A DNA stretch of 64,000 nt from Myxococcales bacterium. Its GTDB lineage: Bacteria > Myxococcota_A > Polyangia > Nannocystales > Nannocystaceae. A program made the position numbers and the translations under genes. Where the stretch lies: NCBI GenBank assembly GCA_020633315.1, contig JACKDV010000005.1, positions 248,001 through 312,000 on the forward strand, given 5' to 3'. A model generated the notes under the pieces. It was given only the letters and a program-made list of their open reading frames with translations. It was not told the origin of the DNA and did no database searches. Shown here one piece after another: positions 1 to 8,134 of the stretch. Numbering within the stretch: the stretch's first letter is position 1; the number at the start of each line of letters is the position of its first letter.

Positions 1-87
1 CGAGAGCGACACCTTGCTGCCATCGAGGGCCTCGGCGGTGAAGTCGGGCGCTTGCTCCCCTACCTTGAGTCTGTTGTTGCCTGCCAC
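1..87 (-). CDS. Peroxiredoxin / thioredoxin-like protein, N-terminal fragment (runs off the window)
   Basis: Only the first 29 codons lie in the window, starting at a GTG at 87. They read VAGNNRLKVGEQAPDFTAEA and continue with a LDGSKVSLS-type segment. The pattern KxGxxAPDFTxxxxDG is the usual N-terminus of AhpC/TSA (Bcp-type) peroxiredoxins and TlpA/ResA-like redoxins. The catalytic Cys would lie beyond the edge, so a peroxide reductase cannot be told from a thiol-disulfide oxidoreductase. A TATAGG box preceded by TGC lies 11 bases upstream of the GTG and could be an extended -10 element. Confidence 0.7.
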   Translation of the reverse strand, partial: MAGNNRLKVGEQAPDFTAEALDGSKVSLS

Positions 88-209
88 GATTTTGGCATCC
101 TATAGCAAGGCCCGACGTTGGCAAGCCCTGCGTCCGCACCGCGACCTTCGCATCCACGCCCGCGGCCAGTGTTCCGGAAACCGTGTCCGTCGAGCCCCGG
201 CGCTCGTCG

Positions 210-725
210 TCAGGGAGACTCGGGAGGAGGGCGCCCGGGCTCGATCGCCCGCAGCTTGGTGCGAAGGTCCATATTGGCCCGTCGCAGCTCCTCCGTCTGG
301 TCGGTGTCGCCCCCCGCGAGGTGCTGCAGCAGCGGGTGCAGGGCGTCGTTGCCCTTCTTGTAGTACTCGGTCCACTCGGGCGTGGTGAGCGGCCGCCCGG
401 CCTTGGCCGCCTCGTCGAGCTCGTCGAGCACGGCCTGGAAGTCGGTGCGTGCCTCCTCCAGGCTCACGCTGGGCTCCGGTCGCGGCGGCGGGCCCCCCTG
501 CGGTCGACCATCGCCAGCCTTGGAGACGGCGGCCGGCTTGACGCCCAGGCTCCCCGGCCGCGGGCCCCGGCCCGGCACGCCGTCGGCATCGGCGTCGCCG
601 TCGCGACGCGCCGCGGGCGAGGCTCGCTCGGCCTGGGGGCGCTCGGCGGTCGTCAGCGTGTAGAACGCATAGGCGACCACTCCCGCCGCCACGATTCCCA
701 TGACCACCAGCCCCGGCGATCGCAT
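210..725 (-). CDS. Membrane-anchored hypothetical protein
   Basis: A 171-residue protein of unknown function. Residues about 4-22 form one hydrophobic helix (MRSPGLVVMGIVAAGVV...), followed by a low-complexity Ala/Arg/Asp/Pro linker to about residue 90. The C-terminal region is more regular and charged (EEARTDFQAVLDELDEAAKAG, then EWTEYYKKGNDALHPLLQHL) and looks helical. One N-terminal anchor with a soluble tail outside the membrane is inferred. The ATG at 725 is chosen because a TATGCT box ends 8 bases upstream; a longer reading frame continues upstream but there it is only the complement of the HIT gene. It is divergent from that gene. No family recognised. Confidence 0.7.
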   Translation of the reverse strand: MRSPGLVVMGIVAAGVVAYAFYTLTTAERPQAERASPAARRDGDADADGVPGRGPRPGSLGVKPAAVSKAGDGRPQGGPPPRPEPSVSLEEARTDFQAVLDELDEAAKAGRPLTTPEWTEYYKKGNDALHPLLQHLAGGDTDQTEELRRANMDLRTKLRAIEPGRPPPESP

Positions 726-733
726 CGAGGACG

Positions 734-739
734 AGCATA
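734..739 (-). promoter_or_regulatory. Putative -10 box TATGCT for the membrane-anchored protein
   Basis: TATGCT on the minus strand, ending 8 bases before the ATG at 725. The spacing predicts a transcript starting at or next to the start codon. The same hexamer lies at the same distance upstream of four other genes in this window. Confidence 0.45.
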
Positions 740-821
740 GCCCGAAACCACCACGCGTGGGCACGAGCCACGGGTGGCCCGAGCCCCACCTTTCGTGTAC
801 GAGATCGCGGCGGAGGCCCGC

Positions 822-1235
822 ATGACCACGATATTCGACAAGATCCTCGACGGCGAGCTCCCCTGCCACAAGGTCTACGAGGACGAGCACGTGCTCGCCT
901 TCCTCGACATCGCGCCGCTGTCGGAGGGGCACACCCTGGTGATCCCCAAGGAGCGCAAGGCGTTCCTGCACGAGCTGAGCGACGAGCAGGCCGCGGCGAT
1001 CGGTCGCGTGCTGCCCCGCCTGGCCCGCGCCGTGATGAACGCGACCGGGGCCACCGCGTACAACATCCTGCAGAACAACGGCACCGCCGCCCACCAGGCC
1101 GTGTTCCACGTGCACTTCCACATCATCCCGCGCCACGGCGAGCGCGGCCTGGGCATCGGCTGGTCCACCTCCTCGCTCGACCACGCCGCCGCCCCCGAGC
1201 TCATCGCCCGCATCGCGGCCGCGCTCGAGTCGTAG
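822..1235 (+). CDS. HIT family (histidine triad) nucleotide hydrolase
   Basis: A 137-residue HIT protein, full length for the HINT/protein kinase C inhibitor-like branch. The family hydrolyses nucleoside phosphoramidates and related nucleotide conjugates in the cytoplasm. The catalytic triad HVHFH is at residues 96-100, with the usual upstream sequence YNILQNNGTAAHQ. The N-terminus MTTIFDKILDGELPCHKVYE matches the family start (xxIFxKIxxGExP). An in-frame ATG sits 48 bases earlier, but the start at 822 matches the family and has a GGAGG 7 bases upstream. It is followed after 18 bases by an acyl-CoA ligase, so co-transcription is likely. Substrate unknown. Confidence 0.95.
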   Translation: MTTIFDKILDGELPCHKVYEDEHVLAFLDIAPLSEGHTLVIPKERKAFLHELSDEQAAAIGRVLPRLARAVMNATGATAYNILQNNGTAAHQAVFHVHFHIIPRHGERGLGIGWSTSSLDHAAAPELIARIAAALES

Positions 1236-1253
1236 CCCGCCGCCCAGCGGTCC

Positions 1254-2972
1254 GTGGCATCATCGCCAGCCGTGACGCTCGATCGGCTGGCCGGCATCGA
1301 TCCTCGCACGTGGCTGGAGCGGCTGGGCGTCGATCCTCCCCACCGCGTCCTGGCCCGCGCCGTCCGGGTCGCCCGCCAGGCCAACCTGCTGGGGGCCGCC
1401 GGCGATCCGCTGGCCATGGCGGGGGTGGTCCTGCGCCAGGGCCTGGGCGTCCGCAGCATGCATGCGATCCACGCCGCGGCCAGCCCGGGCCGGCCCGCCA
1501 TCCTCGACCGCCACCGCCAGCTCGACTACGCCGAGCTCGAGACCGAGATCGACGCGGCCGCGCGAGCCCTGCACGAGGACGGCGCGCGGCGGGGCGAGCC
1601 GGTGGGGCTGATGATGGAGAACCGCAGCGAGTACGTGGCGCTGTGGATGGCCCTCGGCCGCCTGGGGATCGCCTCGGCCCACCTGAGCCCCTCGTCGACC
1701 GCGGCCGAGCTGGCCCCGCTGCTCGAGCGCGCGGGGATCCGGCGGATCCTGGTCTCGGAGGCCACCCATCCCACCGTGGAGCGGGTGGCGGCCGAGCACC
1801 CCGAGCTGCAGCTCCGCCCGATCCACGTGGGGCACCAGCCGCCCGCGGCCCTGCCCTCGTACCACGCGATGATCCGCAGCCATCGCCACGGCGGCGGGCC
1901 GCCCCCCGCCGCGGGCGAGGCCGCCGACAGCGTGGTGTTCACCTCGGGCACCACCGGCCGCCCCAAGGGCGCGGTGCGTGACTTCAGCTCGGTGGGCGCG
2001 ATGGAGCTGCTGCGGATCCTCGAGCGCCTGCCGATGCGCGTGGGCGACCGGCACCTGGTGGTCGCGCCGCTCTACCACTCGGGGGCGCAGGCCTTCACGC
2101 TCATCAACACTGCGCTGGCGGCCACGCTGGTGCTGGTCGATCGCTTCGAGGCCGAGGCGGTGCTCGAGCTGCTGTCGCGCGAGCGGATCGCCAGCACCTT
2201 CCTGGTCCCCACCATGACCCAGCGCCTGCTCGACCTGCCGGCCGAGCTGCACGCGCGCCGCCCCACCCCCGGCCTGCGAGCGATCGTCTCGGGCGCCGCT
2301 CCCTTCTCCGACGGCCTGCGTCGCCGCGCGATCGATCGCTTCGGGGCCGACGCGATCTTCGACTTCTACGGCGCCACCGAGCTGGGCTGGGTGACCCTGG
2401 TCGACGGCCACGAGATGCTCGAGCGCCCGGGCACCCTGGGCCGCCCCCTCGCCGGCCAGGAGCTGCGGGTGGTCGACGAGCGCGGCCGCCCCCTGCCCCC
2501 GGGGGAGGTCGGCACGATCTTCACCCGCAGCCACCAGCACATGCGCGGCTACCTGCGCGACGAGGCGGCCACCCGCGAGATCCAGCGCGAGGGCTGGGTG
2601 ACGGTGGAGGACCAGGGCTACCTCGACGCCGACGGCTACCTCTTCCTCACCGGGCGCACCCGCGACATGGTGATCACCGGAGGGGTCAACGTGTACCCGG
2701 TGGAGGTCGAGCACGTGCTCTCGCGACACCCCTCCATCCGCGACGTGGCGGTGATCGGCCTGCCCGATCCCGAGTGGGGCGAGCGGCTGACCGCGGTCGT
2801 CGTGCCCGGCGAGGGCTTCGACGTCGACGCGGTGGATGCCTGGGTGCGAGGCGAGCTGGCCAAGGCCAAGCGACCGCGTCGGTGGGAGCTGGTCGATGCG
2901 CTGCCCCGCAATCCCACCGGCAAGGTGCTCAAGCGCGCGCTGCGGGAGCGCTTCGGCGGCGCGTCGGCGTGA
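1254..2972 (+). CDS. AMP-dependent acyl-CoA synthetase / ligase
   Basis: A 572-residue ANL-superfamily enzyme that would activate a carboxylic acid as acyl-adenylate and transfer it to CoA. The AMP/P-loop motif SGTTGRPKGA is at residues 231-240. The motif YGATELGWVTL and the hinge/adenylate motif (YLDADGYLFLTGRTRDMVI) follow, and the C-terminal PTGKVLKR supplies the catalytic Lys. The first 70 residues are an extra leader, but overall length is normal for fatty-acid or bile-acid-type ligases. It starts at a GTG 18 bases after the HIT gene. Substrate cannot be told; the fatty/aryl-acid class is favoured by VNVYPVEVE in the C-terminal domain. Confidence 0.93.
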   Translation: MASSPAVTLDRLAGIDPRTWLERLGVDPPHRVLARAVRVARQANLLGAAGDPLAMAGVVLRQGLGVRSMHAIHAAASPGRPAILDRHRQLDYAELETEIDAAARALHEDGARRGEPVGLMMENRSEYVALWMALGRLGIASAHLSPSSTAAELAPLLERAGIRRILVSEATHPTVERVAAEHPELQLRPIHVGHQPPAALPSYHAMIRSHRHGGGPPPAAGEAADSVVFTSGTTGRPKGAVRDFSSVGAMELLRILERLPMRVGDRHLVVAPLYHSGAQAFTLINTALAATLVLVDRFEAEAVLELLSRERIASTFLVPTMTQRLLDLPAELHARRPTPGLRAIVSGAAPFSDGLRRRAIDRFGADAIFDFYGATELGWVTLVDGHEMLERPGTLGRPLAGQELRVVDERGRPLPPGEVGTIFTRSHQHMRGYLRDEAATREIQREGWVTVEDQGYLDADGYLFLTGRTRDMVITGGVNVYPVEVEHVLSRHPSIRDVAVIGLPDPEWGERLTAVVVPGEGFDVDAVDAWVRGELAKAKRPRRWELVDALPRNPTGKVLKRALRERFGGASA

Positions 2973-3130
2973 GGACGGCCGCGCGGCTGGCGACGCCCGA
3001 GGGGCGAGATCGCGAGCGCGGGCGAGCCCCGGGCGCACTGCGCACGTGCGCAGGACCGACGTTTCGGGCATGCTGTTGGCGACCTCTCCTACGTCATCCC
3101 ACCGCGATCTCCCTCTCCTCGCTCGCGACC

Positions 3131-4024
3131 GTGCCCGCCCCCACCATCACCGTGGTCTTCACCGACCTCGACAACACCCTCTACGACTGGGTGGCCTGGT
3201 ACTCGCGTGCGTTCTACCGAATGCTCGACGGCGCATCGTCTCGCACGGGGATCCCCCAGCGCCAGCTGCTGCGAGAGATGCAGAAGCTCTACCGACGACG
3301 GCAGGGCCTGGAGGAGCCCGAGGCGCTGCTGCATGCGCCCAGCATCCGGCGCACGCTCGGTGATCCGCGGCGTGCTCGCGAGGCGCTCGCCAGTGCCTTC
3401 GCGTCGTACTACCACGCCCGCTACGGCAGCGGCCTGCAGACCTACCCGGGCGTCCGCCCCACCCTGCAGCGCCTGGCCGCGTCGGGCGTGATGGTGGTGG
3501 GGCACACCGAGGCGCCCGCCAACCACGCGGTGGCGCGGCTGCGGGCGCTGGGGCTCGAGCACGCGTTCGTCTCGCTGCTCGCCGCCCCGCCGGCCCCCGA
3601 CGATCCCACCATCGTCGAGGGCGAGCTCGGCGAGCTGCCCTTCTCGCTGCGCTGCCTGCAGCCCGACGAGCACAAGCCCAACCCCGCCGTGCTGCTGCAG
3701 ACCTGCACCCGGCTCGAGGTCCCGCCCCACGCCGCCCTCTACGTGGGCGACAACCTCGGTCGCGACGTTCGCATGGCGCGTGACGCCGGCATGTGGACCG
3801 CGTGGGCTCGCTACGGCACCCACCACGACCCTCGCGACTGGGAGCGCGTGGTGGAGGTGAGCCCGTGGACCGCGAGCCAGCGCGCCCAGGCCCGCCGAGA
3901 CGAGCCCTCGCCCGATGCTCGCCCCGACGTCGTGCTCCACGGCTCCTTCGCCGAGCTGTGGTCCCACTTCGACTTCGCCCCCCGCCTGGTGCCGACCCAG
4001 GTGGCCGCGCTCGTCGCCCAGTGA
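3131..4024 (+). CDS. HAD-superfamily hydrolase
   Basis: A 297-residue HAD-like phosphatase. Motif I is FTDLDNTLYDW at residues 11-21, with both aspartates in DxDxT-like form. Motif II lies near VVGHTEAPANH, motif III Lys is in DEHKPNPAVL, and motif IV is YVGDNLGRDVRMARDAG. The cap region between residues 30 and 110 is helical, C1-like. The GTG at 3131 is chosen because it gives the typical lead-in PAPTITVVFTDLDNTL and upstream sequence lacks coding character. Its stop overlaps the next start (GTGA at 4021-4024), so it is translationally coupled to the methyltransferase-like gene. Substrate unknown; phosphoglycolate-type small metabolites are usual for this class. Confidence 0.88.
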   Translation: MPAPTITVVFTDLDNTLYDWVAWYSRAFYRMLDGASSRTGIPQRQLLREMQKLYRRRQGLEEPEALLHAPSIRRTLGDPRRAREALASAFASYYHARYGSGLQTYPGVRPTLQRLAASGVMVVGHTEAPANHAVARLRALGLEHAFVSLLAAPPAPDDPTIVEGELGELPFSLRCLQPDEHKPNPAVLLQTCTRLEVPPHAALYVGDNLGRDVRMARDAGMWTAWARYGTHHDPRDWERVVEVSPWTASQRAQARRDEPSPDARPDVVLHGSFAELWSHFDFAPRLVPTQVAALVAQ

Positions 4025-5211
4025 GCACCAGCCTACCGATCTCGTCGGACGTGGAGGCCGACGATCGCGATCGGGGGTATCGGCTCGCGGTGGACCAGCG
4101 CCTGCGCGAGGCCGCGGCTCGGGGCACGCACGGCTGGGAGGATCTGCTCGTCGCCGCCGAGGGGGCCGACCCTCGCTTCGTGGCCCTGCGCCTGCGTGCG
4201 CTGGGGCTCGCCACGCCTCCCCCGAGCCCCGCCACGCCGATGGTCCCCGGCGACTGGGACCCCGAGCTGCATGCGCTCGACTTCGAGTGGTACTTCGAGC
4301 CGAGCTGCGCGAGCACCCTGGCGGCCCGGGCCACCGCCCGCGGTCGACGAGTGCTGTGCCTGGGCAGCCCCACCGTGGCCTTCGCCCTGCTCGAGCGGCC
4401 CGAGTGCGAGCGCGTCACCCTGGTCGACGCCAACCCGCTGGCCGTGCGTCGACACCCGAGGGCCGCCGCCCTGCGCTCGATCGTGGAGGACCTCGCCGCC
4501 GCGCGAGTCGACGCGGGCCGCTACGACGCGGTGGTCTTCGACGCGCCGTGGTACCCGGCCGAGCTGCTGCGCTGGCTGACCGTGGCTGCCCACGCCGCGC
4601 GACCGGGCGGGCGGATCCTCTTCGCGCTGCCCCGGCCGCTGCACCGTCCCCGCGCCGAGCTCGATCGCCAGCTCGTGCTCGAGGCCGCCCGCCGACTGGG
4701 GCCGCTGCGGCTCGAGCCAGGGGAGCTCCGCTACCAGAGCCCGCGCTTCGAGCACGAGGCCCTCGCCGCCGCCGGGGTGGCCACGCCGCCCGCCTGGCGA
4801 CGCGCCGACCTGGTGGAGCTGGAGCTGTGCCGACCTCCTCCGCCCGTGCCCACGCCTCCCTCCCCGCGCGCGGGCTGGGCTCGCTTCGTGCTCGGCTCCC
4901 AGGTGATCCACCTCGATCCCAGCGCCCCCGACGAGCCCGGCGATGTCCTGCGTCCGCTGCCGGGCGCGAGCGACTTCCGCTACGCCTCGATCAGCACCCG
5001 CGATCCCCTGCGCGCCCACATCGGTCTGTGGACCTCCCGCAGCCGCGTGGCCCAGGTGCGCCACCCCGGGCTGATCGCCGCGCTGCTGCGGCGCTGGGAG
5101 ACACACGGCGATCCGCGGGCCCTCGACGATGCGCCCTCGCTGGTCGGCCTTCCGATCCCCGAGCGCACGCGCCTGCTCCGAGCGCTGCGCACGATCGTCG
5201 GCGCGCCGTAG
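4021..5211 (+). CDS. Putative SAM-dependent methyltransferase (DAPWY motif)
   Basis: A 396-residue protein with a Rossmann methyltransferase-like middle. RRVLCLGSPTVAFALLE could be the SAM-binding motif I, followed by RVTLVDANPLAV at the end of strand 2. DAVVFDAPWYPAELLRWL carries D174-A-P-W-Y178, resembling the (D/N)PP(Y/F/W) motif of N6-adenine and related amino-methyltransferases. ARPGGRILFALP fits the later core strand. The preceding FEWYFEP resembles predicted N6-adenine methyltransferases of the PF10237 type. About 190 C-terminal residues are of unknown function. Starts at GTG overlapping the HAD stop. Catalysis is inferred from motifs only; a protein or small-molecule substrate is possible. 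Confidence 0.65.
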   Translation: MSTSLPISSDVEADDRDRGYRLAVDQRLREAAARGTHGWEDLLVAAEGADPRFVALRLRALGLATPPPSPATPMVPGDWDPELHALDFEWYFEPSCASTLAARATARGRRVLCLGSPTVAFALLERPECERVTLVDANPLAVRRHPRAAALRSIVEDLAAARVDAGRYDAVVFDAPWYPAELLRWLTVAAHAARPGGRILFALPRPLHRPRAELDRQLVLEAARRLGPLRLEPGELRYQSPRFEHEALAAAGVATPPAWRRADLVELELCRPPPPVPTPPSPRAGWARFVLGSQVIHLDPSAPDEPGDVLRPLPGASDFRYASISTRDPLRAHIGLWTSRSRVAQVRHPGLIAALLRRWETHGDPRALDDAPSLVGLPIPERTRLLRALRTIVGAP

Positions 5212-5318
5212 CTCCCCCGCGTGCACGCGCCCCGGGCTCCGCTTCCGTCCCGGCCCGGTCCTCGTGGACCGCCCGTCGCGATTCGACTAGGGTGGCCGCG
5301 ACTGGTCGGGCTCCCGCG

Positions 5319-6512
5319 ATGCCGATCCCCACCCCCTTCCACCCCCGCACCTCCGCGCTGTGCACCAGCATGCTCTGGAAGGACTGGGCGGGGTACCACG
5401 CGGTGCGTTCCTTCGACGTCGCCCACGAGCGCGAGTACTTCGCCGTCCGCAACGGCTGCGGCCTGCTCGACGTCTCCCCGCTGTTCAAGTACGAGCTGCG
5501 GGGGCCCGACGCCGCGGCCCTGCTGTCGCGCATGACCGTGCGCGACCTGAGTCGGCTGGCGCAGGGGCGGGTGACCTACCTGTGCTGGTGTGACGACGAC
5601 GGCAAGGTGCTCGACGACGGCACCGTGGCCCGCCTGGGCGAGGAGCGCTTCCGCCTCACCGCGGCCGAGCCCACCCTCGCCTGGCTGCACCGGCTCGGGC
5701 GCCGGCACTCGCTGACCATCGAGGACCACAGCGAGCGCACCGCCGCGCTGGCCGTGCAGGGGCCCACCTCGCGCACGGTGCTCGACGCGGCCAGCGACGG
5801 CACCCTGCCCCCCCTGCGCTTCTTCGGGATCGCCCCCGCCCGCATCCGCGGAGTGCAGGTGGAGGTGAGCCGCACCGGCTACACCGGCGATCTCGGCTTC
5901 GAGCTCTGGATGGATCGCGAGCACGCCCTGACGGTGTGGGATGCGATCGTCGACGCCGGCCGTGACCACCGCCTGGTCCCGATGGGCCTCGATGCCCTCG
6001 ACGTCACGCGCATCGAGGCCGGCTTCATCATGAACGGCGTGGAGTACCACGGGGCTCACCACTGCCTGGTGGAGTCGCGCAAGTCCACGCCCTACGAGCT
6101 GGGCCTGGGCTGGACGGTGAGCCTCGACCGCGCGCCCTTCGTGGGCCAGGCCGCGCTGCGGGCCGAGCTCGCCCGCGGGTCCGCCTGGGCCACGGTGGGA
6201 CTGCGCTACGTGTGGGACGAGTACGAGGCCCTGTTCGCCCGCTTCGGCCTGCCGCCCCAGGTGCCCGCCGGGGCCTGGCGCGACGGCGTCCCCGTCTACG
6301 AGGCCAGCGGGCGGCAGGTGGGCCGAGCCACCAGCGGCGCGTGGTCGCCCGCCCTCAAGGCCAACCTCGCCCTCGCCTCGGTCCGGGCCCCCTACCAGGA
6401 GCCGGGCACCCGCCTGGAGATCGAGGTCACCGCGGAGCACGAGCGCCACCGGGTCGGCGCCATCGTGACCAAGACCCCCTTCTTCGACCCCGAGCGGAAG
6501 CGTGCTCCATGA
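5319..6512 (+). CDS. GcvT-family aminomethyltransferase-like protein
   Basis: A 397-residue folate-binding protein of the GcvT/YgfZ/dimethylglycine-dehydrogenase C-terminal family. Recognisable segments are NGCGLLDVSPLFKYELRGPD near residue 44, QGPTSRTVLDA, the strongly conserved SRTGYTGDLGFELWM near residues 186-200, and LDALDVTRIEAGF. Family members transfer one-carbon units from amines to tetrahydrofolate. The Asp of the canonical glycine-cleavage T protein is plausible in the early D-V-S segment. No gcvH or gcvP is adjacent. Its last codons overlap the first FAD oxidoreductase (ATGA at 6509-6512), so a demethylation/oxidation pathway shared with those oxidases is likely, but the substrate is unknown. 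Confidence 0.88.
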   Translation: MPIPTPFHPRTSALCTSMLWKDWAGYHAVRSFDVAHEREYFAVRNGCGLLDVSPLFKYELRGPDAAALLSRMTVRDLSRLAQGRVTYLCWCDDDGKVLDDGTVARLGEERFRLTAAEPTLAWLHRLGRRHSLTIEDHSERTAALAVQGPTSRTVLDAASDGTLPPLRFFGIAPARIRGVQVEVSRTGYTGDLGFELWMDREHALTVWDAIVDAGRDHRLVPMGLDALDVTRIEAGFIMNGVEYHGAHHCLVESRKSTPYELGLGWTVSLDRAPFVGQAALRAELARGSAWATVGLRYVWDEYEALFARFGLPPQVPAGAWRDGVPVYEASGRQVGRATSGAWSPALKANLALASVRAPYQEPGTRLEIEVTAEHERHRVGAIVTKTPFFDPERKRAP

Positions 6513-8134
6513 GCGACGCGCTGATCTCCTCCCGGGGCAAGCCCTCGGCCTCGCGCTACGACGCCATCGTGATCGGCGGCGGGCACAACGGCCTGGTCTG
6601 CGCGGCCTACCTGGCCAAGGCCGGCCGCACGGTGCTGGTGCTCGAGCGACGCCACGTGCTGGGCGGAGCCGCGGTGAGCGAGGAGGTGTTCCCCGGCTTC
6701 ACCTTCTCGGTCTGCTCCTACGTGGTCAGCCTGTTCCGGCCCCACATCATCCGCGAGCTCGAGCTGGTGCGGCACGGCTTCCACGTGATCCCGCTGGACT
6801 GCTCGCTGTCGCCGCTGCCCGACGGCCGCTCGCTGGCCCGCTGGGGCGACAAGGCCCGCACCCGCCGGGAGCTCGCCGCCTTCAGCCCCCGCGACGCCGA
6901 GCGCTACCCCGAGTTCGGCCTCGCCATGACCAAGCTGGCCAGGTTCAGCAAGAACGTCATCGACGCCCCCGCGCCCGAGCCCACCTCGCTGTCCCCCCGC
7001 GAGCTGCTCCGCGTGCTGCGGCTGGGCCGGGGCTTCCAGCAGCTCGAGCCCGAGCTGCGCTACCTCAACGCCAAGCTGCTCACCATGAGCGCGGCCGACT
7101 TCCTCGACGAGTGGTTCGAGAGCGACGTGCTCAAGGCCCCCATGGCGGTCAGCGGCATCATCGGCACCTTCTTGGGCGTGCGCTCGCCGGGCACCGCCTA
7201 CGTGCTGCTGCACCACTACATGGGCGAGATCGACGGCGCCTTTCGGGCCTGGGGCTTCTCCAAGGGGGGCACCGGCTCGGTGAGCAACGCGATCGCGGCC
7301 GCGGCCCGCAGCTACGGCGTGGAGATCGTGGCCGAGGCGCCGGTGGAGCGGGTCCGCATGCAGGGGGGTCGGGCCACCGGCGTGGTGCTGGAGGGCGGCG
7401 ACGAGCTCTCGGCCCGCGTGGTCGTGTCGGCCGTCGATCCGCACCGCACCTTCTTCGGCCTGGTGGGCGAGGATCGCCTCGACCCCGCCTTCGTCGCCCA
7501 GGCGCGGCGCTACAAGCTGCGGGGCAGCTCGGGCAAGGTCAACCTCGCCGTCGATCGCCTGCCCGAATTCGCCTGCCGCCCCGGCGCCGGGCCGCACCTC
7601 GAGGGAGACATCGCCATCGCGCCCAGCCTCGAGTACCTCGAGCGCGCCTACGACCAGGCCAAGGCCGGCGAGTTCTCGCGGCGCCCCTACCTCAACGTGG
7701 TGATCCCCTCACTGGTCGACCCCACCGTGGCCCCGCCGGGCAAGCACGTGATCTCGTGCTTCGTGCAGTACGCCCCCTACCAGCTCGCCGGCGGTCCCCA
7801 GGGCTGGCCCGAGCAGCGCGAGGCCTTCGGCGACGCGGTGGTCGACACCCTGGCCGAGCACGTCCCCGGGCTGAAGGAGAGCATCCTGCACCGTCAGGTG
7901 CTCACCCCGTGGGATCTCGAGCAGCAGTTCGGGCTCACCGAGGGCAACATCTTCCACGGCGAGCTCAGCCTGGAGCAGCTGCTGTTCATGCGCCCGGTGG
8001 CGGGCTGGGCCGACTACCGCACCCCCGTGCGCGACCTGTGGATGTGTGCCTCGGGCACGCACCCGGGCGGCGGCATCATGGGCGCGCCCGGAGAGCTGGC
8101 CGCCAAGGCCATGCTGGGAGCGAGGTCGGTATGA
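6509..8134 (+). CDS. FAD-dependent oxidoreductase, phytoene-desaturase/PYROXD2-like
   Basis: A 541-residue flavoprotein. The dinucleotide-binding motif YDAIVIGGGHNGLVCAAYLA spans residues 17-36, ending in VLVLERRHVLGGAAVSEE, the usual GG doublet of the amine oxidase/carotene desaturase superfamily. The C-terminal FAD motif is LWMCASGTHPGGGIMGAPGE. Full length for the family. Translationally coupled to the upstream GcvT-like gene and the downstream paralogue by ATGA overlaps. No carotenoid gene neighbours are present, so an amine or other small substrate linked to one-carbon transfer fits the context better; this is inference. Confidence 0.9.
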   Translation: MSDALISSRGKPSASRYDAIVIGGGHNGLVCAAYLAKAGRTVLVLERRHVLGGAAVSEEVFPGFTFSVCSYVVSLFRPHIIRELELVRHGFHVIPLDCSLSPLPDGRSLARWGDKARTRRELAAFSPRDAERYPEFGLAMTKLARFSKNVIDAPAPEPTSLSPRELLRVLRLGRGFQQLEPELRYLNAKLLTMSAADFLDEWFESDVLKAPMAVSGIIGTFLGVRSPGTAYVLLHHYMGEIDGAFRAWGFSKGGTGSVSNAIAAAARSYGVEIVAEAPVERVRMQGGRATGVVLEGGDELSARVVVSAVDPHRTFFGLVGEDRLDPAFVAQARRYKLRGSSGKVNLAVDRLPEFACRPGAGPHLEGDIAIAPSLEYLERAYDQAKAGEFSRRPYLNVVIPSLVDPTVAPPGKHVISCFVQYAPYQLAGGPQGWPEQREAFGDAVVDTLAEHVPGLKESILHRQVLTPWDLEQQFGLTEGNIFHGELSLEQLLFMRPVAGWADYRTPVRDLWMCASGTHPGGGIMGAPGELAAKAMLGARSV